A DNA stretch of 64,000 nt from Priapulus caudatus (lineage: Eukaryota; Priapulida; Priapulimorpha; Priapulimorphida; Priapulidae): the NCBI RefSeq assembly GCF_000485595.1, contig NW_014577064.1, forward strand, positions 1,071,742 through 1,135,741, in the 5' to 3' direction. The notes beneath the pieces are model-generated. The model was given only the letters and a program-made list of their open reading frames with translations, was not told the origin of the DNA and ran no database searches. The translations under genes and the position numbers were made by a program. Shown here piece by piece: positions 45,701-57,980 of the stretch. Position 1 is the first letter of the stretch, and each line of letters starts with the position of its first letter.

Positions 45701-48700
45701 TTCTCGCACCCGAGCTTCGTCGAGCGCGAGATAGCGCCGATCCAGCCGCCGGCGTACAAGTGCGCCGACTGGGAGGCGCGCGGCGTGCACGTGCAGGCGC
45801 TGACGGGGCTGTTTGTCGCCGCGGCGATCAAGGAGCTGCGCTCGGCCGTGCTGCCGACGATGGCCTCGCTCGTGCGCCACTACACGATGGTGGCCATCTC
45901 GCAGCAGTGCGGCCCGTTCCCGATGAACGAACGGCAGCACAAGCTGCAGGGCATGGACTGCTGCGTGCTCATCGACGCGCTCGCGATCATCATGGGCCAC
46001 GAGGAGAAGGAGCTGTGCAAGCCGGGCCACCTCGCTCTCGTGCTCATCATGGACATCGCCAGCACGCTGCTCGGCTCGAAGGAACGCGCCTGCCAGCTGC
46101 CGCTCTTCGACTACCTCGTCGAGAAGATGTGCGCGCTGTGCTACGACCGCGCGTGGTACGCGAAGATGGGCGGCTGCATCGCCATCAAGTTCCTCTTCGA
46201 GCACATGCCACTCAAGTGGGTGCTCGACCACCAGTTCGTCTTCCTCAAGGCGCTGCTCTTCGTCATGATGGACCTCACGAACGAGGTTTCGAGCGGCGCC
46301 GTCGACATGGCGAAGTCGAACCTCGAGAAGCTGCTCATGGAGTGTAGCGCGTCGATCGAGTCGCAGGACGGCGCCGAGGAGCTGATCGCCGCGCAGAAGA
46401 AGTCGTTTCACAGCGTGACGCACGAGCTCGTGCGGCAGGTGACGTCGCCGAACGCGACCGTGCGCGAGCAGGCGATGCACTCGCTGCAGGTTCTCGCTAA
46501 GACCGTCGCCAAGTCGGTGACGGAGATCATGGAGCCGCACAAGGAGGTGCTCGTCGACATGATTCCTCCGAAGAAACACCTGCTGCGCCACCAGCCGGCC
46601 AATGCGCAGATCGGCCTCATGGACGGCAACACGTTCTGCACGACGCTCGAGCCACGCCTCTTCACGATGGACCTCGGCGTCGTAGAACACAAGGTGTTCT
46701 TCACCGAGCTGGTGAGCCTCTGCGAGGCCGACGACGCCGTCCTGCTCAAGCTGCCCTGCTACAAGTCGGTGACGAATCTTGTGCCGCTGCGCAAGAGCGC
46801 GTTGTGCGCGCTTGCCGCGTGCCACTACATCACCGCATGCCAGGACAAGATCTTCGGGCTTCTCTACAAGGCACTGAACTCGACGAACAGCGAGCTGCAG
46901 GAGGCCGGCTACGAGTGCATGAATAAGTTCCTCGCCGGCTGCCAGATCGACATGGAGATCGTGCACAGCGCCATGCGGCCGCTGCTGCTCATGCTCGGCG
47001 ACTACCGCAGCCTCAGCCTCAACGTCATCCAGCGGCTCTCCTACCTAACGCAGCTCTTCCCAAACACGTTCCACGAGAAGCTGTGCGACCAGCTGCTCTG
47101 CCACCTGAACAAGTGGCTGGACGCGGCGATCGCCGCTCAGAAGAGCGCCTCGGCGGCGGCTAAGAACAGCGGCGCCGAGCTGTCGACGTGCGTCGCGATC
47201 ATCGACATCTTCCACCAGGTGCCGGCGGCGAGCGCAAAGTTCGTCGAGCAGCTGACGCCGCTCGTGCTGAAGGCCGAGAAGACTCTGCTCGTCGAGGCGG
47301 GCAGCCCGTTCCGCGAGCCGCTCATGCGCTTCCTCCTGCGCTTCCCGCAGCAGACTGTCGACATGTTCCTCGCCGAGTCAAACGTCAAGGATCAGCAGTT
47401 CACGCGCTACTTCCGCTACCTGATCCGGCGTGACACCGGCGAGCCGTTCCGCGCCGTTCTCAAGTCCAACCCGAACCGGCTCATCGCGATGGCGTTCGGC
47501 ACGATCCAGGTGCAGGGTCAGATGGTGCAACCGTCGAGTCCGTCCGGCACTGGCACGACGAAACACGAGCTCGAGTTCCAGGCGGTGCACATCACTAGCA
47601 TCATCGTCAACTTCGACGACAAGTGGCTGTCGTCGCAGACGCAGCTTGTCGCGACGTTCCGCAAGATCTGGATCGCCGACGCGTTCCAGGATCGGCACCG
47701 CAAGCTCGACGGCGTCGACTTTGCGCACTGGTCCGGTGCAAAGCTCATCGTCAAGTGTCTGTTGAACTACTGCAAGCATCACCCGAACGACGTCGAGTTG
47801 CTCTACCAGCTGCTGCGTGCACTCACCGGTCGCTTCATCCCACACTTCCAGGAGCTGCGCGAATACCTCGAGACGAAGGTTGCGCACGACTATCCGGTCG
47901 AGTGGAAGCGCAAGGCCTTCTTCAAGTTCGTCGAGATCTTCCACGACCAGAACTTCCCGCAGACGCTGAAGGCGAAGATCCTGCAGTGCGTCATCATCCC
48001 GACGTTCCAGTCGGCGTTCGAGCGCGGCGACGGTGAACGGCTGATCGGGGGCCCGCCGGCGCCGGACCAGGACAGCAACGACAACGTCGTCAGCGTCTTC
48101 ATCAACCGCATCATCGATCCGGAGAAGCCGTTCGGCACGTCGGACGCCGTGCGCATTCTGCTGCTGCAGTTCTCGTGCTTGCTCGTCGAGCACGCGTCGC
48201 CGCACATACACGACTCGGCGAACAAGAAGCAAGGCAACAAGCTGCGGCGGCTGATGACGTTCGCGTGGCCGTGCCTGCTGAGCAAGAACTGCGTCGATCC
48301 GACGACCAAGTATCACGGTCACCTGCTGCTTGCGCACATCATTGCCAAGTTTGCGATTCACAAGCGCATCGTTTTGCAGGTATTTTATAACGCAGGCACG
48401 TACCCACATGGTACAACACCTAGATGCAAAACAATGTTTTTTTATAACTAGTGGCGTTCGTTAGTGGATTGAGTAACTGAGATTTCATAGTATCGTTTCA
48501 CATGGTAAATGTGCCTGCCCAAACATGCAGTTTAATGTCATGTAAAATTTATTTAGTTTCAATCACACACGCATCGATAGCAGGCAGTTGTAGGTGATAA
48601 GGTTTACCGATTGTTTGAGATCATATTTGTGAGTAATAACAATTTGTTTGCATAGCCATATACTATTAAATTACAATCAATTAAATCAAGAGCTAATATT

Positions 48701-51700
48701 ACCTCTATTATAGTTATTAGCTATAGATATGATGAGCTCTCGATTGAATGTTAGCTACATATATATGAACTATGTGGCGTGAGCCCCCCTCATGCCGTTG
48801 TGTCCTTACTGCGTTGCAGGTCTTTCACAGTCTGCTAAAGGCACACGCGGTCGAAGCGCGCCTCGTCGTGCGACAGGCACTTGAGATCTTAACGCCGGCG
48901 ATGCCCGCGCGCATGGAGGACGGCAACGGCATGCTCGCGCACTGGACGAAGAAGATCATCGTTGAGGAGGGCCACATCCTCGCGCAGCTCGTGCACATCC
49001 TGCAGCTGCTCGTGCGCCACTACAAGGTCTACTACCCCGTGCGGCACCACCTCATCGCGCACATGGTCACGTCGATGCAGCGTCTCGGCTTCACGACGAC
49101 CGCGCAGATCGAGCATCGCAAGCTCGCCGTCGAACTCGCCGAGGTCGTGCTCAAGTGGGAGCTGCAGCGCATCAAGGACGAGCAGGAATCGGGCGGCGAC
49201 ACAGCGATAGCGCTGGCGGACGCCGACCTGGCGGTCGCGAGCCCGCAGACGAAGCGACCGGCGAGCGCCGAGCTGCCCGAGCCGAAGCGTGCGCGGCACT
49301 CGTCGTCGGGGACGACGCTCGCGACGGGAGACGGCAAGCCGCTGGACCGCGCGCACTGCGACACGGTCGTCAACTTCCTCATCCGCATGGCTTGCCACGT
49401 GAACGAGGCGGCGACGGCCGTCGGCTCTCCCGGCGAGCTGCTGTCTCGTCGCTGCGTCGCGCTGCTCAAGATGGCGCTGCGGCCGGACGTGTGGCCGAGC
49501 GCCGAGCTGAAGCTGACGTGGCTCGACAAGCTGCTACTGACGGCGACGCGCGGTGACGCCGACGCCCCGCAACCGACCAACTTTGCGAACGTGTGCACGG
49601 GGCTGGAGATCCTCGCGTTCCTCGTCGGCGCGCTCGCTAACGACGCGATCCTGACGACGTTCAAGCCGCTGCAGCGCGGCGTGTCGGCGTGCATGTCGTG
49701 CGCAAACACGAAGGTGGTGCGCGCCGTGCACAGCCTGCTCTCGCGGCTCATGGACAAGTTCCCGACGGAGTCGTCGACGTCGAGCGTCGCGTCCAAGCAC
49801 GAGGAGCTCGAGTGTCTGTACGCGTGCGTCAGCAAGGTGATCTACGAGGGCCTCGCGCAGTACGAGAAGTCGGCCAGCAGCTCGCCGTCGAGTCTTTTCG
49901 GCACGCTGTTCATCCTGAAGGCGGCGTGCTTCAACAACCAGTGCTACATCGATCGTCTCATCACGTCGTTCATGCGCGTGCTCCTGAAGATGACGCGCGA
50001 ACACCTGTGTCCGTCGTCGTCCGAGGCGAATCCGGCGACGAGCGAGCTTCTCATCCTCAGCCTCGACCTCGTGAAGAACCGCGTCGGCGTCATGAGCAGC
50101 GACATGCGTAAATCGTTCATCGGCACGATCCTCGTCGGCCTGCTGGAGAAGACGCCCGACATGAAGGTGATGCGCGCCATCACGAAGATGGTCGAGGACT
50201 GGGTGAAGACGAAGAACCCGATCCACATCAACCAGGGCCCGTCGCTGCGCGAGAAGTCGATCCTGCTCGTCAAGATGATGCAGTACATCGAGAAGCGCTT
50301 CCCGGACGACCTCGAGCTGAACGCTCAGTTCCTCGAGCTCATCAACCACGTGTACCGCGACGACGCGCTGCGTGGCACCGAGCTGCACAGCAAGCTGGAG
50401 CCCGCCTTCCTCGCCGGCCTGCGCTGCCCGCAGGCGCCAATACGCGCAAAGTTCTTCGACATTTTCGACCGCAGCATCCGCCGGAAGCCGTTCGACCGGC
50501 TGCTCTACATCGTCTGTTCGCAGAACTGGGAGTACATGGGTCCGCACTACTGGATCAAGCAATGCGTCGAGCTGCTGCTGGCTGTCGCCGTCACCGGCAC
50601 GTCGATGTCCGGCTGCCTGCCCGCCGGTCAGCTGCCGTCCGTCATGTCCGTCATGGCGTTCGCCGACGGACAGGAGCGCGCCGAGTTCACGATGATGACG
50701 AAGATCAAGGAGGAGCCGATGGACGTCGAGTCGGTGAAGGAGGACGAGGAGATCGACATCGAGATCGGCGGCGGAGCGGACGATGGCGTCGCGGCCGGGC
50801 TCGGCAAGGACACCGCCGTGAAGAAGGACGCTCACGACCCGAAGCAGAACCTGCAGCTGCTGCTCACGCGGCAGGCGAAGTTCCTCGAGGGCCTGCGCGA
50901 CGTCAAGACGGTGACATTCCTGTCGGCGCTCGCGCAGCTGTGCCACGCGAACACGCATCTCGCGCACGACGTCTGGCTCGCGCTGCTGCCGCGCCTCTGG
51001 AAGGTGCTCAGCGAGCGGCAGCAACAGACGCTCGCCGCTGAGTTGCAGCCGTTCCTCTGCAGCGGCGCTCACCTGATTCAGAAGGACTGTCACCCGAGCG
51101 CGGTGAACACGTTCACAGAGGCGGTCGCCGCGTGTACGCCCAGCGTGTCGATCAAGCCGGCCGTTCTCAAGTACCTCGGCAAATCGCACAACCTGTGGCA
51201 CAAGGTGACGCTCATGCTGGAGCAGATGTCGCACGAGGGCGGGGCGGGCGCGGGCGGGGGCGGCGGCGGGGGAGCGCTGAGGGCAGGCCGCGCGGCCGAC
51301 TGCTACGAATTTGAGCCGGTCGTCACGCCGCAGCAGGAGATTCTTGACACGCTCGCCGACATGTACGAGGGATTGCGCGAGGAGGACATGTGGGCCGGCC
51401 TGTGGCAGAAGCGCGCCAAGTACACCGAGACGAATGTCGCCATCGCCTACGAGCAGCACGGCTTTTTCGAGCAGGCGCAGACCGTCTACGAGACGGCGAT
51501 GGCGAAGGCGCGCTCCGACCACAACTCGCAGACGGCCTCTCCCGCCCTGCACAGCGAGTACCGGCTCTGGGAAGAGCACTGGATCCGCGCGGCGAAGGAG
51601 CTCAACCAGTGGGACCTCCTGCTCGAGTACGGCAACGCGAAGGGGCACGGCAACCCTCTACTGATCCTCGAGAGTGCGTGGCGCGTGCCCAACTGGTCGC

Positions 51701-54700
51701 TGATGAAGGACGCGCTGGCGCAGGTCGAGCTCAGCTATCCGAAGGTGCTCGCATACAAGGTGAACATGTACCGCGGCTACATCGCCATCTGCCACCCGGA
51801 GGACCACCACCTGAGCATCATGGACCGCGTCGTGGAGCTCGCGAGCAGCCAGGCGATCAAGGAGTGGCGGCGGCTGCCGCACGTCGTCGCCAGCATCCAC
51901 GTGCCGCTGCTGCAGGCCGCGCAGCAGATCGTCGAGCTTCACGAGGCCGCGCAGATCAACCAGGGCCTGCAGCCGGCCAACATCGGCCGCACAAACAGCC
52001 TGCACGACATGAAGTCGATCGTGAAGACGTGGCGTAACCGGCTGCCGATCATCTCCGACGACTTGAGCCACTGGAGCGACATTTTCACGTGGCGCCAGCA
52101 TCACTACCAGTTCATCATCAGCCACTACGACAACCACGCGCAAGCCGACCCGCAGACGAACCACTCGATGCTCGGGGTGCACGCGTCCGCGCAGGCGATC
52201 ATCAACTACGGCAAGGTCGCGCGCAAGCACAACCTGACGGGTGTCTGCCTCGACTCGCTCAGCCGCATCCACACGATCCCGAGCGTGCCGATCGTCGACT
52301 GCTTCCAGAAGATTCGCCAGCAGGTGATGTGCTACCTGCAGATGGCAGGCGCGATGGGCAAGGCAGAGCTGCAGGAGGGCCTCGAGGTGATCGAGTCGAC
52401 GAATCTCAAGTACTTCACGAAGGACATGACGGCCGAGTTCTACGCGCTCAAGGGCATGTTCCTCGCGCAGACGGGTCGCTCGGACGAGGCGAACAAGGCG
52501 TTCTCGGCCGCCGTGCAGATGCACGACACGCTCGTGCGCGCATGGGCGCTCTGGGGCGACTACCTCGAGCAGATCTTCGTAAAGGAGCGCGCGACGCACC
52601 TCGGCGTCTCCGCGATCACCTGCTTCCTGCACGCGTGCCGGCACCAGAACGAGACAAAGTCGCGCAAGTACCTCGCGAAGGTGCTCTGGCTGCTGACGTA
52701 CGACGACGAGCGATCGTCGCTCGCCGAGGCCGTCGACAAGTACTGCGTCGGCGTGCCGCCTGTCCAGTGGTTGCCGTGGATACCGCAGCTGCTCACCTGC
52801 CTCGTGCGCAACGAGGGCCGGCTCGTGCTGAACCTGCTCAGCCAGGTCGGCCGCATGTACCCGCAGGCCGTCTACTTCCCGATACGCACGCTCTACCTGA
52901 CGCTCAAGATCGAGCAGCGCGAGCGATACAAGAGCGGCGGTGGCGAGCCGGCCGGCGGCGGCGACAGCAAGGGCACGGTGACCCCGACGAGTCTCTCGGC
53001 ACCCGTCACGCCGCTCGGCCCAGGAATGCCTCCTGCGATCGCCACGGCGACGGCGACGACGACACCGGTTGCCACGACGATCGACGCGCTCTCGTCGACG
53101 CCGGCCGGCGCGTTGGAGCTCGGGCAGGGGGCGCTGTCGACGCCGCAGGGTGACGGGCCGCTGCGGAACGCTGGGCTGGAGCACCAGCTCGGGCAGCCGC
53201 CGCTGTCGGCGCCGCAGGGCGAGGGTCCGATCCGCGCGACGGCACCGATGTGGCGATGCAGCCGCATCATGCACACCCAGCGCGACCAGCATCCGACGAT
53301 CCTGTCCTCGCTCGAGGGCATCGTCGACCAGATGGTCTGGTTCCGTGAGAACTGGTACGAGGAGGTGCTGCGGCAGCTCCGGCAGGGCCTCGCCAAGTGC
53401 TACGCGATCGCGTTCGAAAACCGCGGCGCGGTCAGCGAGGTAGCGATCACGCCGCACACGCTGAACTTCATCAAGAAGCTCGTTAGCACGTTCGGCGTCG
53501 GCTTCGAGAACGTGTCGAGCGTCGCGAACACGTTCTCGAGCGCGGCGTCCGAATCTCTCGCACGCCGCGCGCAGGCCACCGCACAGGACCCCGTCTTCCA
53601 GAAGATGAAGAGCCAGTTCACGGGCGACTTTGACTTTGCGATGCCTGGAGCGATGAAGCTGCACAACCTGATCAGCAAGCTGAAGAAGTGGATCAAGATC
53701 CTCGAGGCGAAAACGCGCCTGCTGCCGAAGTCGTTCCTCATCGAGGAGAAGTGTCGCTTCCTGAGCAATTTCTCCCAGAGCACCGCTGAAGTGGAGCTGC
53801 CCGGAGAGTTCCTGCTGCCGAAGCACAGCCACTATTACATCCGCATCGCGCGCTTCATGCCACGCGTCGAGATCGTTCAGAAGCACAGCAGCGCCGCGCG
53901 CCGCCTCTACGTGCGCGGCCACAACGGCAAGGTGTACCCGTACCTGATCGTCAACGACGCCTACCTGTCGGATTCGCGGGGCGAGGAGCGCGTGCTGCAG
54001 CTCATGCGCATGCTCAACACGTTCCTCAACAAGCAGAAGGAGACGAGTCGACGCCTGCTTAACTTCACCGTGCCGCGCGCTGTCGCCGTCTCGCCACAGA
54101 TGCGCCTCGTCGAGGATAACCCGTCGTCGGTGTCCCTCAGCGAGATTTACCGGCTGTGCTGCGCGCGCCACGGCACCGACCACGATCTCCCCATCGCGCG
54201 CTACTACGAGCGCCTCGCAGCTGTGCAAGCACGCGGCTCGCAGGCCAGCCACCAGGTGCTGCGTGACATACTGCGCGAGGTGCAGACGAACGTGGTGCCG
54301 CGCGGCATGCTGCGCGAGTGGACGTGCCACGCGTTTCCAAACGCCACCGACTACTGGACGTTCCGCAAGTTCTTCACCGCACAGCTGGCGTTGCTCGGCT
54401 TTGCCGAGTTCGTACTGCACCTCTCGCGTCTGAACCCGGACATGCTCTACGTGCACCAGGACTCTGGCTTCCTCAACGTCGCCTACTTCCGGTTTGACGT
54501 CGACGACGTCAGCGGCGACCTCGATGCGAACCGGCCCGTGCCGTTCCGGCTGACGCCAAACGTCACCGAGTTTCTGACGCCGACGGGCGTCGCGGGCCCG
54601 CTGACGGCGGCGATGGTTGCAAGCGCGCGCTGTCTCGTGCAGCCGCAGTACAAGCTCGCGTCGTTCCTGCGCGCGATTCTACGCGACGAGATGATCGCCT

Positions 54701-54930
54701 GGCACAAGAAGAAGCAGGAGGACACGCAGCCGCCGGGCAGCCAGCCGCAGGACATGGAAGGCGAGCTGCTGATTACGATGGTGAACAAAGCGGTCGGCGC
54801 AATCAACACGCGGTTGCAGAATCTCGCAGCTTTCGAGGGTGCCGAGAGTCGCGTGAGCACTCTGGTGGCAGCTGCAAACAGCCACGATAACCTGTGCCGC
54901 ATGGACCCGGCCTGGCATCCATGGCTGTAG
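42719..54930 (+). CDS. trrap: TRRAP (Tra1) pseudokinase scaffold, 3923 aa
   Basis: Coding exons are 42719-48379 and 48820-54930 (1887 and 2036 codons). TRRAP is the activator-binding scaffold of the SAGA and NuA4/TIP60 histone acetyltransferase complexes in the nucleus. The whole length aligns with the vertebrate protein (about 3860 aa). It has a HEAT solenoid from the N-terminus, with landmarks RMPTNEHLRPF, ELPIIVVLMYQLYK, EEKEVLEHFAGVFTMMNP and HLLRHQPANAQIGLM. A basic TKRPASAELPEPKRARH segment lies near 2029-2045. An acidic linker with IKEEPMDV is near 2515. The FAT domain spans about 2575-3255. The PI3K-like domain is about 3500-3890 (RFMPRVEIVQKH, RGHNGKVYPYL). It lacks the kinase DFG and catalytic loop, as expected for this pseudokinase. 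FATC ends DNLCRMDPAWHPWL. Low-complexity linkers lie at 457-537, 2692-2707 and 3255-3358. The start has a good Kozak context. GC-rich codon use is unlike its neighbours. Confidence 0.98.
48380..48819 (+). other. Single coding-region intron of TRRAP (440 bp)
   Basis: Donor TTGCAG|GTATTT, acceptor GCGTTGCAG|GTCTTT. The phase-0 junction restores IVLQVFHSLLKAH. The same words TTGCAGGT.TTT occur across both boundaries, so reading straight through the donor also gives Leu-Gln-Val-Phe. The intron is AT-rich, in sharp contrast to both exons. Confidence 0.95.
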
Positions 54931-56840
54931 AAACACAGCCACCCTCCACCCCACCCACACACATACATGACACCCGTGACCCCCCAGACATGGCAACAAA
55001 TGCTGTGACTGCAGATGGTAGGCTGTAGATAGTGAAACCTAGCTGCGGACAGACCAGTAGATTGCAGATATCGTAAACTGTCAAATTATGTATGATTAGG
55101 GTTCTCCCTATTCATTTCAAAAGGCATATAGTTTTTTAGTTGGGGAAAGGAGGCAGTTGTATCCACACTCTGACACATCCTGACTCAATTACACCTGTCA
55201 CTAAGCAGTCCCAATACACAGGTACACCGATGTGAACACACACCTATGAAAACACAGCATGGCTGTGTTTGGATTGTCAAAGGTAAACACAGCTTGTAAT
55301 TAAACATGTCGATTAGGCAAGTAAGCTATGTCGGAGGATTGATGGGCTGTCGCAAATTAGCTTCAGCTTTGAAAGCTTCGGCTGCATCGTTAAATCAGGA
55401 AGACATAGCTGCAGACACTAAAACGTGGTTGTACACAAGGTTGACATTACTATGTGGAATTTGTGATATGTACGATCAGAAGAAAAACTCGTGATGATCA
55501 TCATCATAATCATATTGAAGATGATGATAGTGAGAAATGTGGAAAATTAACTCATATAGATATATTATGTAGAAAAGAGAGTGCAAGCAATGGCATGTAT
55601 ATTGGAAATTTGTTTGTAACAACATATATACGTTTATAACAATAAAAATCTTGAAATGATTATTAGTGATCCGGTTCAGCAGAGAAAGTGTAGCGAATGC
55701 TAGTATAATAATTGTTCATTTATAATATCTTGTTGCCCAAACATCTTGGTCAACTATGTATTTAAAAGTAACAATAATGCAAGTTTTTGTAACGACATGA
55801 TAAAAACATTTATCTAGGTAAACATTAGTTGCCACGTTTATTAAGATTATAATGGTCTCCTGGACATGGTATAATGCACTTTTGGAACAGTATTTGGAAT
55901 GCATAAATGTAGCACATATATGTATATTTTCAGTGCATGGATGGTATACACTTGGAATTTAATCACAGGAAACTATAATCGAGTCTGCAATGTTATTTTG
56001 TATGTATTGGATATGGTAAACTGTTCTTAGTATTATTAGGGGGTAGATAATAGGGAAAATTTCCCCCCAATATCTACTCCTGGTATTGTGCATAAATGTG
56101 TACAAACTAGGTCTCTGTTAGTGTTTTATGTTATATCAGGAGTAAAAAATATTTTGTTTCACTTCTAATTATATACATGTCTCTGCTTTCTTCAAGCTCA
56201 TATAGAGGATCTTGAAATGTCAGTGCGAGCAACATGGCTTATAGACACTAGATATTGTACATTTTGGGCATATCGCCACAAGTGTGAGAAAGGTATATAC
56301 TTCTTGTAATTGTTCTGAATAATTGTTTATGGGTTCTCATTAGTCAGGTTCATTTTCAAGCATTTATTGTTGTGGTCAATATTCTGGCCCCTTTCTTTTC
56401 AGTGAGTTATTTTGTTTTGTCTAATTGCTTGCCTTCCTATTAGTTAAGGCATGCTTATGTATAGAATAAATATTTTAGTAGTTTCGATGTCAGTAAATGA
56501 TAAATTATAAACGGTAAATAATAAATTTCATACATAAATATTTTTTATAGCTGTTCACCATGCAAAATATGTATGTTTGTAGTGCGTCTATCTTTGGATA
56601 TATGTGTATTCATGCGTGGAAGACATACTGGCCAGGTAAAAAAATCTCCACGAAGTGTTATTACCTATTTACAAAATTACATTGATAAAGCTTCTGGCTC
56701 ATGTACAAACAAAATGGTAGTCATTTATATATATTGAGACTCCACTACAATTTCGACTTATCATTCTGCTAATATTGCTATGTTATTCCATTATTTATAT
56801 TAATTCCATTAAAGTTTCCATTGCACTTATTCGGGTGATA
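54931..56840 (+). other. TRRAP 3' UTR and AT-rich flank
   Basis: AATAAA at 55641-55646 is the most likely TRRAP polyadenylation signal, about 0.7 kb after the stop. Other AATAAA words occur further on (for example near 56465 and 56520). The 62-codon frame at 55306-55494 and others are short and unrecognised. Confidence 0.5.
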
Positions 56841-57053
56841 CTCCATTAGGATTCTACATATAGTGTTCCCAACTTTAATGTCATTAATGGTCATAATAAC
56901 ATTGTCATATATACATATATATATATATATATATGGTCATGGTCATATATTAGTTTGTGGTTTAATGTCATTTAGGTTAGGGTTAGGGTTAGGGTTAGGA
57001 TTATCAATCATTAATCATTAATGATATCAAAGTTGGGAACACTCCTAATGGAG
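56841..57053. mobile_element. Palindromic MITE with TTAGGG core
   Basis: The left arm CTCCATTAGGA..GTGTTCCCAACTTT mirrors the right arm AAAGTTGGGAACACTCCTAATGGAG. The inner arms share TCATTAATG. The core holds a TATA tract and TTAGGGTTAGGGTTAGGGTT (about 56979-56998). It differs in sequence from the other TTAGGG-bearing families. Confidence 0.8.
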
Positions 57054-57351
57054 CGTTAGCCAGTTATTCCATTAAAAACAATATACATCATGTATACAAT
57101 TCAGTGATCTTTTAATAACAAGAGCCAGTATTTCTTTTATTACCCATGAATACATAATACATATCATATTCAAGCACATTTTGGATGACCTTGTGACAAA
57201 TAATATCTTTACTCCTCTCAACCATGGCTTCGTATCTGACCACTCGCCGGTTTCCCAGCTCCTCACAACTAGACACCACCTTATATGGTATCACAAGCAG
57301 GAGCAGGCAAATGTCATCATACTTGACTTTTCAAATGCATGTGACACTGAC

Positions 57352-57578
57352 GCTCATAGGGTCTATGTCACCCAGGGTACTGCCGGAACGTACCCTGATC
57401 ACTATTTGATATGGATAGGGTTAGGGAGTAGGCGTAGGCGACTCCCTAGACTCGTTAGTGGAGTAGGCGAGGTACGGTCCGGCATATTAGATAGTACCAG
57501 GGTACTTTCCGGTATACCGGACCGTACCCAGGGTACGTTCTGGCAGTACCTACCCTGGGGGACATAGACCCTCTCAGC
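57352..57578. mobile_element. Telomere-motif foldback element, copy 6
   Basis: Exact 9-bp target duplication GACACTGAC at 57343-57351 and 57579-57587. Ends GCTCATAGGGTC and GACCCTCTCAGC. The core is reduced to GGATAGGGTTAGGGAG. It is inserted in the catalytic segment of the LINE remnant. Confidence 0.95.
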
Positions 57579-57724
57579 GACACTGACCCCTAGATGATAT
57601 TATTGATGTACATGTTGTGTACATGTACACTACAGGCTACTGCACAAACTTTCATGTTATAGGATCACTGGCCCTCTACACAATGGCTACAGACATTCCT
57701 CATCACTAGACAGATGTCAGTAAG

Positions 57725-57980
57725 GCTGAGAGGGTCTATGTCCCCCAGGGTACTGCCGGAATTAACGTACCCTGGGTACGGTCCGGTATACCGGAACGTA
57801 CCCTGGTACTATCTAATATGCCGGACCGTACCTCGCCTACTCCCTACGAGTCTAGGGAGTCGCCTACGCCTACTCCCTAACCCTTACCATATCAGATAGT
57901 TACCAGGGTACGTTCCGGTATACCGGACCGGACCCAGGGTACGTTCCAGCAGTACCCTGGGGGACATAGACCCTCTCAGC
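57725..57980. mobile_element. Telomere-motif foldback element, copy 7
   Basis: Full-length palindrome from GCTGAGAGGGTCTATG to CATAGACCCTCTCAGC. The core is in the CCCTAACCCTTACC orientation. Flanks GTCAGTAAG and GTCAGTGAT share their first six bases, an imperfect 9-bp duplication. It is the second insertion into the same LINE remnant. Confidence 0.9.

Noticed and set aside
42797-54999. Long minus-strand open frames (455, 715, 343, 704 and 932 codons) and plus-strand frame-shifted ones
   Set aside because: They are shadows of the GC-rich TRRAP codon bias. The composition is Arg/Leu/Ala/His-rich and low-information, while the plus-strand TRRAP frame aligns along its whole length.
55306-55494. 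62-codon open frame after TRRAP as a small gene
   Set aside because: No homology is recognised. It is in the probable TRRAP 3' UTR upstream of its AATAAA.
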